Assembly (NCBI RefSeq): GCF_036059255.1
Contig: NZ_CP107947.1
Span: forward strand, 2,542,001-2,606,000
DNA from: Micromonospora sp. NBC_00389
GTDB lineage: Bacteria; Actinomycetota; Actinomycetes; Mycobacteriales; Micromonosporaceae
DNA length: 64,000 nucleotides
Reading direction: 5' to 3'
The notes beneath the pieces were generated by a model. The model saw only the letters and a program-made list of their open reading frames with translations, searched no databases and was not told the origin of the DNA. This document shows positions 7,951-16,654 of the stretch, in pieces (position 1 is the first letter of the stretch; each line of letters begins with the position of its first letter). The position numbers were made by a program, and so were the translations under genes.

Positions 7951-8958
7951 ATGAGCGCCAACGGCGGAACCAAAGCGATCGTCGCCGCCCTGCTGGCCAA
8001 CGTCGGCATCGCCGTCACCAAGTTCGTCGCGTTCCTGCTGACCAGTTCGTCGTCGATGCTGGCCGAGGCGATCCACTCGGTCGCCGACTCCGGCAACCAG
8101 GCCCTGTTGCTGCTCGGCGGCAAGCGGGCGAAGCGGGCGGCCACCCCGGAGCATCCGTTCGGGTACGGCCGGGAGCGCTACGTCTACGCGTTCATCGTGT
8201 CGATCGTGCTGTTCAGCGTCGGTGGCCTGTTCGCCCTGTACGAGGCGTACCACAAGTGGGAGCACAAGGGGGGAATCGAGTCCTGGCACTGGGTGCCGGT
8301 CGTCGTGCTGGTGGCGGCGATCATCATGGAGTCGTTCTCCTTCCGAACCGCCATCAAGGAGTCCAACCTCGTCCGGGGCAACCAGTCCTGGGTGCACTTC
8401 ATCCGCCGGGCCAAGGCGCCTGAGCTGCCGGTGGTGCTGCTGGAGGACCTCGGCGCGCTGGTCGGTCTGGTCTTCGCGCTGTTCGGCGTCACCATGACGC
8501 TGATCACCGGCAACGGCGAGTGGGACGCCGCCGGTACCGCGATGATCGGCATCCTGCTGGTGACGATCGCCGTCGTGCTGGCCATCGAGACCAAGAGCTT
8601 GTTGCTCGGTGAAGGCGCCGAGCAGCAGGACGTGGCCGCCATCGAGCGGGCGATCACCGAGGGCCCCGAGGTGGAGCGGATCATCCACATGAAGACGCTC
8701 TACCTGGGGCCGGAAGAGCTGATGGTGGCCGCGAAGATCGGGGTGCAGGCCTGCGAGAACGCCCACGATCTGGCCCGGGGCATCAACGCCGTGGAACTGC
8801 GGATCCGTGCCGCCGTTCCGACCGCCCGGGTGATCTACCTGGAGCCGGACATCTACAGCGCTGCCGCCGCTGAGGCCGGCACCGGTGCGGCCGCCGACAC
8901 CGCCGTGACGCAACCCGGGGATGGATCGGGCGAGGCGGCCGGGCGGCCCGGGGGCTGA
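7951..8958 (+). CDS. Cation diffusion facilitator family transporter
   Basis: This 335-residue inner-membrane protein has about five to six transmembrane segments and a soluble C-terminal domain of the CDF type. It exports divalent metals (Zn, Mn, Fe or Co) in exchange for protons. The first metal site is HSVAD (His42/Asp46) in MLAEAIHSVADSGNQ. The second helix pair carries LLEDLGAL instead of the usual HxxxD, as in the SLC30A9-like branch, so metal specificity is unclear. The C-terminal domain has VVGPEVERIIHM-like TEGPEVERIIHMKTLYLGP. It is 67 bp after the SIS gene and 3 bp before manA, so probably cotranscribed. The last 30 residues are Ala/Gly-rich. Confidence 0.88.
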   Translation: MSANGGTKAIVAALLANVGIAVTKFVAFLLTSSSSMLAEAIHSVADSGNQALLLLGGKRAKRAATPEHPFGYGRERYVYAFIVSIVLFSVGGLFALYEAYHKWEHKGGIESWHWVPVVVLVAAIIMESFSFRTAIKESNLVRGNQSWVHFIRRAKAPELPVVLLEDLGALVGLVFALFGVTMTLITGNGEWDAAGTAMIGILLVTIAVVLAIETKSLLLGEGAEQQDVAAIERAITEGPEVERIIHMKTLYLGPEELMVAAKIGVQACENAHDLARGINAVELRIRAAVPTARVIYLEPDIYSAAAAEAGTGAAADTAVTQPGDGSGEAAGRPGG

Positions 8959-8961
8959 CAG

Positions 8962-10125
8962 GTGGAGCTGCTGTACGGACCGATTCGGGACTACGCCTGG
9001 GGGTCCCGCTCGGCGATCGCCATGTTGCAGGGGCGACCGGTGCCCAGCGCCGGCCCGGAGGCGGAGCTGTGGCTGGGCGCCCACCCGGGCGCCCCGGCCA
9101 GCGTTGAGCGGGCCGGTCTGCGGGTCAGCCTCTGCGACCTGGTGCGCGACGAGCCGGGGCAGTGGCTCGGCCAGCGGGTCTCGGATCGGTTCGGCAGCAG
9201 GCTGCCGTTCCTGCTCAAGGTGCTCGCCGCCGACGCCCCGCTGAGCCTGCAGGCCCATCCGGACGCCGAGCAGGCTCGGGCGGGCTTCGCGGCGGATGCG
9301 GGGCGCCCGCTGGAGGAGCGCAACTACTCCGACCCGCACCACAAGCCGGAGCTGCTGGTGGCGCTGACGCCGTTCGAGGCGCTGTGCGGTTTCCGGGACC
9401 CGGCGGAGTCGGCCGAGGCGCTCGCCGCGTTCGGCGTACCGGCGTTGGCGCCGGTGGTCGCCGCGTTGCGAACCGGGCTGGCGGGGCTGCGGGCGGCGGT
9501 GCAGACGCTGCTCGCCTGGCCGGCGGCGGAGCGCGGCGAGTTGCTGGGCTCCGTGGTGGTGGCCTCGACCGACGGCCCGGACGCGGAACTGGCCCGCCGG
9601 CTGGCTCTTGCCTACCCGGGGGACCCGGGCGTGCTGGTCGCGCTGCTGCTGCACCACGTGCGGCTGGTGCCCGGGGAGGCGATCTGGATGCCCGCCGGCA
9701 ACCTGCACGCCTACCTGAGCGGCTGCGGAGTGGAGATCATGGCGGCCAGCGACAACGTGCTGCGCGGCGGGCTGACCCCGAAGCGGGTGGACGTCGACGA
9801 GTTGCTGCGGGTGCTGCGCTTCGAGGTGCTCGACGATCCGGTACGGACCGCGCAGCCGGTCGCCCCGGGTGTGGACTGGTGGCCGGTGCCGGTGGACGAC
9901 TTCGCGCTGCACCGGGTGCGGGTCGGGGCGGCGGTGCCCGCGGTCACGCTGTCGCTGCCCGGTCCCCGGGTGGTGCTCTGCGGTGTCGGCCCGATCACCG
10001 TGGACGACGGGGCTGGCGCGCTGACGCTGGGGTCCGGTCAGGCGGCGATCGGCACCGCGGCCGGTGAGCAGTTGCGGGTCAGCGGCAGCGGTGAGGCGTA
10101 CGTGGCCACCGCCGGACTGCGTTGA
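8962..10125 (+). CDS. manA: Mannose-6-phosphate isomerase, class I
   Basis: This zinc enzyme isomerises fructose-6-P and mannose-6-P, supplying mannose for GDP-mannose. The N-terminal signature YAWGSRSAIAMLQG, the zinc ligands in LQAHPDAEQA (Gln, His) and HHKPELLVALTPFEALCGF (Glu), and NLHAYLSGCGVEIMAASDNV (His) plus LRGGLTPKRVDV are all in place. The length is 387 residues. It starts with GTG 8962, only 3 nt after the transporter stop, so it is the last gene of the mannose block. Confidence 0.95.
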   Translation: MELLYGPIRDYAWGSRSAIAMLQGRPVPSAGPEAELWLGAHPGAPASVERAGLRVSLCDLVRDEPGQWLGQRVSDRFGSRLPFLLKVLAADAPLSLQAHPDAEQARAGFAADAGRPLEERNYSDPHHKPELLVALTPFEALCGFRDPAESAEALAAFGVPALAPVVAALRTGLAGLRAAVQTLLAWPAAERGELLGSVVVASTDGPDAELARRLALAYPGDPGVLVALLLHHVRLVPGEAIWMPAGNLHAYLSGCGVEIMAASDNVLRGGLTPKRVDVDELLRVLRFEVLDDPVRTAQPVAPGVDWWPVPVDDFALHRVRVGAAVPAVTLSLPGPRVVLCGVGPITVDDGAGALTLGSGQAAIGTAAGEQLRVSGSGEAYVATAGLR

Positions 10126-10401
10126 CGCTGACTCACCGCGACGACACAAGTCCGACTTTCCCGGAATAGCTTGACGCTGTGCTGCTCAGGTGTGACTCTA
10201 TGAGTACGCAGCGTTATCGCGACGACGGTCCGACAACGTGCGGGGAACCAAACCGGGGGGATGCGCGGGGCGGGCGGGAGTGGGCGGAATTTCTGTCCAT
10301 CACCGACCGCCCCGTGCGCTGTCCGCGGACCGTCCCTGGCGCCCGTCGCCGACGCGCGTAAGGTGGAGGGTCGGCGCAGACATCGTTCGACAGGAGCTTT
10401 C
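10126..10401 (+). promoter_or_regulatory. Intergenic leader upstream of ahcY
   Basis: These 276 bp contain no convincing gene. A TTGACG at 10171-10176 could be a -35. Near the gene, CGCCGAC and GTCGGCG form a 7-bp stem at about 10348-10376, just before the RBS AGGAG at 10392-10396. The GTAAGG within that loop could be a -10. I see no complete known riboswitch. Confidence 0.3.
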
Positions 10402-11901
<1,500 letters not shown>

Positions 11902-11914
11902 TCGACACTTTCGT

Positions 11915-11944
11915 ACCGGGTCGGCTGTCCGCAGCCGGCCCGGT
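11915..11944 (+). terminator. Terminator hairpin after ahcY
   Basis: ACCGGGTCGGCTG and CAGCCGGCCCGGT form a 13-bp stem with one T-G wobble and a 4-nt loop, 13 nt after the ahcY stop. It can also serve the convergent small gene. Confidence 0.65.
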
Positions 11945-11973
11945 TCGTCGTTCCCGGCCGGTTCGGACCCTGG

Positions 11974-12132
11974 TCAGTCCGGGTGGGAACGACGGCGGGC
12001 GGGGCGGAACCACGTCCACAGACACCAGGCCAGCCATCCGAGCGACACGACGGTGGCCAGCGCCCGCATGCGCAGCGCGCTGAGCAGCAGCACCACGGCC
12101 AGCACCGTCAGCCACGGCAGGAATCCCTTCAC
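11974..12132 (-). CDS. Small membrane protein, 52 residues
   Basis: The frame runs from GTG 12132 to TGA 11974, and AAGGA lies 8 nt upstream of the start. The product begins MKGFLPWLTVLAVVLLLSAL and has two hydrophobic stretches (about residues 4-20 and 26-41, the latter ALATVVSLGWLAWCLW). It ends in a basic tail WFRPARRRSHPD. It would be a small inner-membrane hairpin with positive-inside topology. It converges on ahcY and is divergent from efeU. I do not recognise a named family. Confidence 0.55.
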   Translation of the reverse strand: MKGFLPWLTVLAVVLLLSALRMRALATVVSLGWLAWCLWTWFRPARRRSHPD

Positions 12133-12222
12133 GGCGGGATCCTTTCACAGCCCTGACGACACCGGCTGATCGTCGCTCGGCCGAGGCTAGGTCGCGACCC
12201 AGGTGAGCTTGTCGAGAACGGC

Positions 12223-12264
12223 TTGACGAGGCCTCTGATCAGGAGGAAGGTATGGCTGCCCTAA
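12223..12264 (+). promoter_or_regulatory. efeUOB promoter with probable IdeR/DmdR iron box
   Basis: A -35 TTGACG is at 12223-12228 and a -10-like AGGTAT at 12248-12253. The 19 bp at 12246-12264, read on the minus strand as TTAGGGCAGCCATACCTTC, match the IdeR/DmdR consensus TTAGGTTAGSCTAACCTAA at 13 of 19 positions. The box overlaps the -10, so an iron-loaded DtxR-family repressor would block transcription when iron is plentiful. Confidence 0.6.
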
Positions 12265-12300
12265 GTTAGCTGAGAAGTGCCTGAGGATCTCGGAGTCCCG

Positions 12301-13266
12301 ATGTTCGCCACCTATCTGATCGGCCTGCGGGAAGGCCTGGAAGCGACCCTGGTGGTCAGCATCCTCGTGGCCTTCCTGGTGAAGTCGCAGCGGCGGGACC
12401 GGTTGCCGCAGGTCTGGGCAGGGGTCGGCCTGGCCGTTGCGCTCTCGGTGCTCTTCGGCTGGCTGATCGAGTACACCTCGACCTCCCTGCTGGCCCGCTC
12501 CGAGGACCGCGAGTTGTTCGAGGCGGTCACCTCTGTTGCCGCCGTCGTCTTCGTCACCTGGATGATCTTCTGGATGCGTCGGGCCGCCCGGAGTATCGCC
12601 GGCGAGCTGCGGGGCAAACTCACCGAGGCGCTGGCCGTCGGCTCTCTGGCGGTCGCCGGAATGGCCTTCCTCGCGGTGATCCGCGAGGGCCTGGAGACCG
12701 CGCTGATCTTCTACTCCGCCGCCCAGGGCGCGGCCGGCGACAGCGGGCCGCTGCTCGCGCTGATCGGCGGCATCGCCACCGCCGTGGTGATCGGCGGGCT
12801 GCTGTACGCCAGTGCCCTGCGGATCAACCTCAGCAAGTTCTTCACCTGGACCGGCGCGCTGCTGATCCTGGTCGCCGCCGGCATCCTCAAGTACGGCGTG
12901 CACGACTTCCAGGAGGCCGGCGTCCTGCCCGGCCTGAACGACCTGGCCTTCGACATCACCACCGTGCTCGACCCGAGCACCTGGTACGCCGCGCTGCTCG
13001 CCGGCATGTTCAACGTGACCCCCGCGCCCACCGTGCTGGAGACGATCGCCTGGGTCGGGTACGCCGTGCCGGTCCTCCTGCTCTTCCTGCGCCCGACCCG
13101 CCGCAAGTCGGCACCCGTCGCGGCACCGGCCGGGCCCGCGAGCGAGGCGGCCCCGACGACCGGCGCGAGCGACACCGCGAACACCCCCACCCCCACCACC
13201 GCTACCGGCACCGAGCGCGGGGCCGACCCCGAGGCCGACGCGGCGACCACGCCGCAGCGTGCCTGA
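12301..13266 (+). CDS. efeU: Iron permease EfeU (FTR1 family)
   Basis: This 321-residue multi-spanning inner-membrane permease imports iron handled by EfeO and EfeB. Both signature iron-binding REGLE motifs are present, at residues 10-14 (LIGLREGLEATLVVSILVAF) and about 128-132 (AVIREGLETALIFYSAA). The C-terminal 45 residues are a low-complexity Ala/Pro/Thr tail. ATG 12301 is chosen because GGAG precedes it at 5 nt and because FTR1 proteins start right at this motif; a GTG lies in frame at 12277. It is the first gene of efeU-efeO-efeB. Confidence 0.93.
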   Translation: MFATYLIGLREGLEATLVVSILVAFLVKSQRRDRLPQVWAGVGLAVALSVLFGWLIEYTSTSLLARSEDRELFEAVTSVAAVVFVTWMIFWMRRAARSIAGELRGKLTEALAVGSLAVAGMAFLAVIREGLETALIFYSAAQGAAGDSGPLLALIGGIATAVVIGGLLYASALRINLSKFFTWTGALLILVAAGILKYGVHDFQEAGVLPGLNDLAFDITTVLDPSTWYAALLAGMFNVTPAPTVLETIAWVGYAVPVLLLFLRPTRRKSAPVAAPAGPASEAAPTTGASDTANTPTPTTATGTERGADPEADAATTPQRA

Positions 13267-13289
13267 CCCCACGAGGAGAGAAAGCTCAG

Positions 13290-14423
13290 ATGCGTACCGC
13301 CCGATTTTTCGCGTTGGCCGCCGCCGGCGTGCTGGCGACGACCGGTGTTGCCGCCTGCTCCGACTCGGAGAAGGGTGACTCGGCCACGGCCGGCGGCCCG
13401 ATCGTGGTCAAGGCCAGCGACACCGCCTGCGATGTCGGCACCACCGACCTCGGCGCCGGCACCGCCACCTTCAAGATCACTAATTCCGGTGCGAAGGTGA
13501 CCGAGTTCTACGTGTACGCCTCCGGCGACCGGGTGATGGGCGAGGTCGAGAACATCGCCCCCGGGCTGAGCCGCGAGCTGCATGTGGAGCTGCCGGCCGG
13601 CACGTACGAGACGGCCTGCAAGCCGGGGATGAGCGGCAAGGGCATCCGGGGCGCGCTCAAGGTCAGCGGGTCGGCGCAGCCGCTGACCGCCGACGCCGCG
13701 CTGGCGGGCGCCACGGACAACTACCAGCGGTACGTCAAGAGCCAGACCGGCGCGCTGCTGGAGAAGACCGAGGAGTTCGTGGCCGCGGTCAAGGCCGGCG
13801 ACGTGGCGAAGGCCAAGACGCTGTTCCCGGTGGCCCGCACCTACTGGGAGCGGATCGAGCCGGTGGCCGAGATCTTCGGCGACCTCGACCCCAAGATCGA
13901 CGGCCGCGAGGAGGTCATCGAGGAGGGGATGGAGTTCACCGGCTTCCACCGGATCGAGAAGGACCTCTGGCAGTCCGGCGACATCAGCAAGGACGGCCCG
14001 ATCGCCGACCGGCTGCTGGCCGACGTCAAGGAGATCGTGGCCAAGGCCAACGCCGAGAAGCTCTCTCCGCTGCAGCTCGCCAATGGCGCCAAGGAACTGC
14101 TCGACGAGGTGGCCAGCGGCAAGATCACCGGCGAGGAGGACCGCTACTCGCACACCGACCTGTGGGACTTCGCCGCCAACCTGGAAGGTTCCAAGGCCGC
14201 CGTGTCCGCCCTGCGGCCGGCGCTGGAGCAGCGCTCGCCGGAGCTGGTCACGCAGCTCGACACCGAGTTCACCAACGTCGAGGCGCTGCTCGGCAAGCAC
14301 CGCGACGGCGACGGCTGGAAGCTGCACACCGCGCTGAGCAAGGCCGAGCTCAAGGAGCTTTCCGACGGCATCAACGCGCTCGCCGAGCCGATCAGCAAGG
14401 TCGCTGCGGTCGTCGCCCGGTGA
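13290..14423 (+). CDS. efeO: Iron uptake lipoprotein EfeO (cupredoxin plus M75 imelysin-like domain)
   Basis: EfeO is the extracytoplasmic metal-binding component of the EfeUOB system. The 377-residue product has a lipoprotein signal with lipobox VAAC (Cys about 23). An N-terminal cupredoxin-like domain follows (ITNSGAKVTEFYVYASGDRV ... LPAGTYETACKPGMSGKGI). The C-terminal M75/EfeO domain has the metal motif HxxE in GFHRIEKDLW (about residue 220) and the HTDLWDFAANLEGS segment. The spacing from efeU is 23 bp with GAGGAG upstream of the ATG. Confidence 0.93.
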   Translation: MRTARFFALAAAGVLATTGVAACSDSEKGDSATAGGPIVVKASDTACDVGTTDLGAGTATFKITNSGAKVTEFYVYASGDRVMGEVENIAPGLSRELHVELPAGTYETACKPGMSGKGIRGALKVSGSAQPLTADAALAGATDNYQRYVKSQTGALLEKTEEFVAAVKAGDVAKAKTLFPVARTYWERIEPVAEIFGDLDPKIDGREEVIEEGMEFTGFHRIEKDLWQSGDISKDGPIADRLLADVKEIVAKANAEKLSPLQLANGAKELLDEVASGKITGEEDRYSHTDLWDFAANLEGSKAAVSALRPALEQRSPELVTQLDTEFTNVEALLGKHRDGDGWKLHTALSKAELKELSDGINALAEPISKVAAVVAR

Positions 14424-14448
14424 CCGGACGTCAGGGGGAGTCGAGTCG

Positions 14449-15726
14449 ATGAGCGGAAGCAGGTTGAGCCGGCGGCGGGCGATCACGCTCGCCGGTGTCG
14501 GAGTGGCCGGAGTCGCCGGGGTGGCGGCGGGCGCGGGCGCGCTGATCAGCGACTCTCGTGACCCGGCCGCGGCCAGCGACCACCCGGCGGGGGCAGTGCC
14601 GTTCCATGGCGAACACCAGGCCGGCATCGTCACCCCGGCTCAGGACCGGCTGCATTTCGTCGCCTTCGACGTGATCACCAAGGACCGGGCCCGGCTGGTC
14701 GAGCTGCTCCAGGAGTGGACGGCTGCCGCCGTGCGGATGACCGCCGGGCGCGACGCCGGGGTGCTCGGCGCGGTCGGCGGGATGCCGGAGGCCCCGCCGG
14801 ACGACACCGGCGAGGCGCTCGGCCTGCCCCCGTCGCAGCTCACCCTGACGATCGGCTTCGGGCCGACGCTGTTCCGCGACGCCGATGGCCGGGACCGGTT
14901 CGGCATCGCCGACCGGCGCCCGGCCGCCCTGGCCGAGCTGCCGAAGTTCCCCGGCGACGCGTTGCAGCCGCAACTCTCCGGCGGCGACCTCTGCGTGCAG
15001 GCGTGCGCCAACGATCCGCAGGTGGCGGTGCACGCGATCCGCAACCTGGCCCGGCTCGGTATGGGTGTGGTCAGTGTCCGCTGGTCGCAGCTCGGCTTCG
15101 GTCGTACCTCGTCGACCTCCCGCGACCAGGCCACGGCGCGCAACCTGTTCGGCTTCAAGGACGGCACGGCCAACCTCAAGGCCGAGGACACCGACCTGCT
15201 GCGCGAGCAGTTGTGGGTGCAGCCGGGCGACGGGCCGGACTGGATGGCCGGCGGCTCGTACCTGGTCACTCGCAAGATCCGGATGCTCGTGGAGACCTGG
15301 GACCGGACCTCGCTGGCCGAGCAGGAGGAGATCGTCGGTCGGACCAAGGGCAGCGGTGCCCCGCTGGGCAGGACCGACGAGTTCGACGAGCCGGATTTCG
15401 CCGCCCGTGGTGACGACGGGCAGCCGGTGATCGCCGAGCACGCCCACGTCACGCTGGCGCACCCCAGCCGCAACGCCGGCGCGCACCTGCTGCGCCGGGG
15501 CTACAACTTCGTCGACGGCTCGGACGGCCTCGGTCGGCTCGACGCGGGCCTCTTCTTCATCGCCTACCAGCGGGATCCACGCCGGCAGTTCGTGCCGATC
15601 CAGACCCAGTTGGCCCGGCACGACGTGATGAACGAATACCTTCGGCACGTCTCCAGCGGCCTGTTCGCCTGCCCGCCCGGAGTGCGCGACGGCGGGGACC
15701 ACTGGGGGCGGGCACTCTTCGGCTGA
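14449..15726 (+). CDS. efeB: Iron uptake deferrochelatase/peroxidase EfeB (Dyp-type, Tat-exported)
   Basis: This 425-residue heme peroxidase of the Dyp family is the third component of EfeUOB. The N-terminus has a twin-arginine signal SRRRAITLAGVGVAGVAGV. The distal GXXDG motif is in FGFKDGTANLKAEDTD, and the proximal heme His is in the stretch AEHAHVTLAHPSRNAGAHLL, followed by RRGYNFVDG. The ending FIAYQRDPRRQFVPIQTQLA is typical of the family. It is the last gene of the operon, 25 bp after efeO. Confidence 0.93.
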   Translation: MSGSRLSRRRAITLAGVGVAGVAGVAAGAGALISDSRDPAAASDHPAGAVPFHGEHQAGIVTPAQDRLHFVAFDVITKDRARLVELLQEWTAAAVRMTAGRDAGVLGAVGGMPEAPPDDTGEALGLPPSQLTLTIGFGPTLFRDADGRDRFGIADRRPAALAELPKFPGDALQPQLSGGDLCVQACANDPQVAVHAIRNLARLGMGVVSVRWSQLGFGRTSSTSRDQATARNLFGFKDGTANLKAEDTDLLREQLWVQPGDGPDWMAGGSYLVTRKIRMLVETWDRTSLAEQEEIVGRTKGSGAPLGRTDEFDEPDFAARGDDGQPVIAEHAHVTLAHPSRNAGAHLLRRGYNFVDGSDGLGRLDAGLFFIAYQRDPRRQFVPIQTQLARHDVMNEYLRHVSSGLFACPPGVRDGGDHWGRALFG

Positions 15727-15763
15727 CCTCCGCCGTGATCGTGACAGTGCAACCGGCCGGAGG
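15727..15763 (+). terminator. Possible terminator after efeB
   Basis: CCTCCGCCG immediately after the stop can pair with CGGCCGGAGG at 15754-15763 with one bulge. The loop is long, so this is tentative. Confidence 0.3.
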
Positions 15764-15933
15764 TAGCGGTGGCGCCGGGCGGCGCCGAAGGGGGATCATG
15801 GTGATGGCTCGGCTCCGGAACTTTCCGCGCGCCGCGCCCCCGCACCACGTGGCGCCGCCGCCGCAGGTCGGGATGCCACACTTGCCGGCGGCGCTATCCG
15901 TGCCGGGTGACGCCGGTCCCACCGAACTGAATG

Positions 15934-15952
15934 GGGATGCAATATTAATCCC
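15934..15952 (+). promoter_or_regulatory. mtrA promoter, leaderless, AT-rich inverted repeat
   Basis: An unusually AT-rich patch just before mtrA contains AATATT (15941-15946) 6 nt before the ATG, with no Shine-Dalgarno. The patch is bounded by GGGAT and ATCCC (15934-15938 and 15948-15952). It can serve as a -10 for a leaderless mRNA, and the inverted repeat may be a regulator site. Confidence 0.45.
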
Positions 15953-16642
15953 ATGAGAGCCCGGGTACTGGTGGTCGACGACGACCCCGCACTCGCCGAG
16001 ATGCTCGGCATCGTGCTGCGTAGCGAGGGCTTCCTGCCCTCGTTCGTGGCCGACGGCGAGCGGGCGTTGGCGGCATTTCGCGACAGTCGTCCGGATATCG
16101 TGCTGCTCGACCTGATGCTGCCCGGAATGAGCGGTATAGACGTGGCCCGCTCGATCCGGGCCGAGTCCGGCGTGCCGATCGTCATGCTGACCGCCAAAAG
16201 CGACACCGTCGATGTGGTGCTCGGCCTGGAGTCCGGGGCCGACGACTACGTGGTCAAGCCGTTCAAGCCCAAGGAGCTGGTGGCCCGGATGCGGGCCCGG
16301 CTGCGCCGGGGCGACGATGTGGCGCCGGAGATGCTGACCATCGGGCCGCCCAGCAACCAGATCACCATCGACGTGCCCGCGCACACGGTCAGCCGCAACG
16401 ACGAGGAGGTGAAGCTGACTCCGCTGGAGTTCGACCTGCTGGTCGCGCTCGCCCGCAAGCCGCGTCAGGTCTTCACCCGCGAGGTGCTGCTGGAGCAGGT
16501 CTGGGGCTACCGGCACGCTGCCGACACCCGGCTGGTCAACGTGCACGTGCAGCGGCTGCGCGCCAAGATCGAGCCGGACCCGGAACGGCCGGAAATCATC
16601 CTCACCGTGCGGGGCGTGGGCTATAAGGCGGGGACCGGATAA
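15953..16642 (+). CDS. mtrA: Response regulator MtrA (OmpR family)
   Basis: MtrA is the DNA-binding partner of MtrB and controls cell-wall, division and replication genes in actinobacteria. The 229-residue protein has a receiver domain with the acidic pair in VVDDDP, phospho-acceptor Asp53 in DIVLLDLMLPG, Thr in VMLTAKSD and Lys in VVKPFKPKEL. A winged-helix domain follows (VKLTPLEFDLLVALARKPRQ; VNVHVQRLRAKIEPDP). The layout mtrA-mtrB-lpqB is diagnostic. ATG 15953 is 6 nt after a -10-like hexamer. Confidence 0.96.
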   Translation: MRARVLVVDDDPALAEMLGIVLRSEGFLPSFVADGERALAAFRDSRPDIVLLDLMLPGMSGIDVARSIRAESGVPIVMLTAKSDTVDVVLGLESGADDYVVKPFKPKELVARMRARLRRGDDVAPEMLTIGPPSNQITIDVPAHTVSRNDEEVKLTPLEFDLLVALARKPRQVFTREVLLEQVWGYRHAADTRLVNVHVQRLRAKIEPDPERPEIILTVRGVGYKAGTG

Positions 16643-16654
16643 CCTGGTCACACT

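Noticed and set aside
10179..10361. A 60-codon frame and a GGGGAACC...GGGG patch upstream of ahcY resembling part of a c-di-AMP riboswitch
   Set aside because: The other conserved blocks of that riboswitch are not visible and ahcY is not a known target; the frame has no homology I recognise and overlaps the likely promoter.
15735..15956. 73-codon frame between efeB and mtrA
   Set aside because: It has no RBS or recognisable sequence and it overlaps the mtrA promoter and start.
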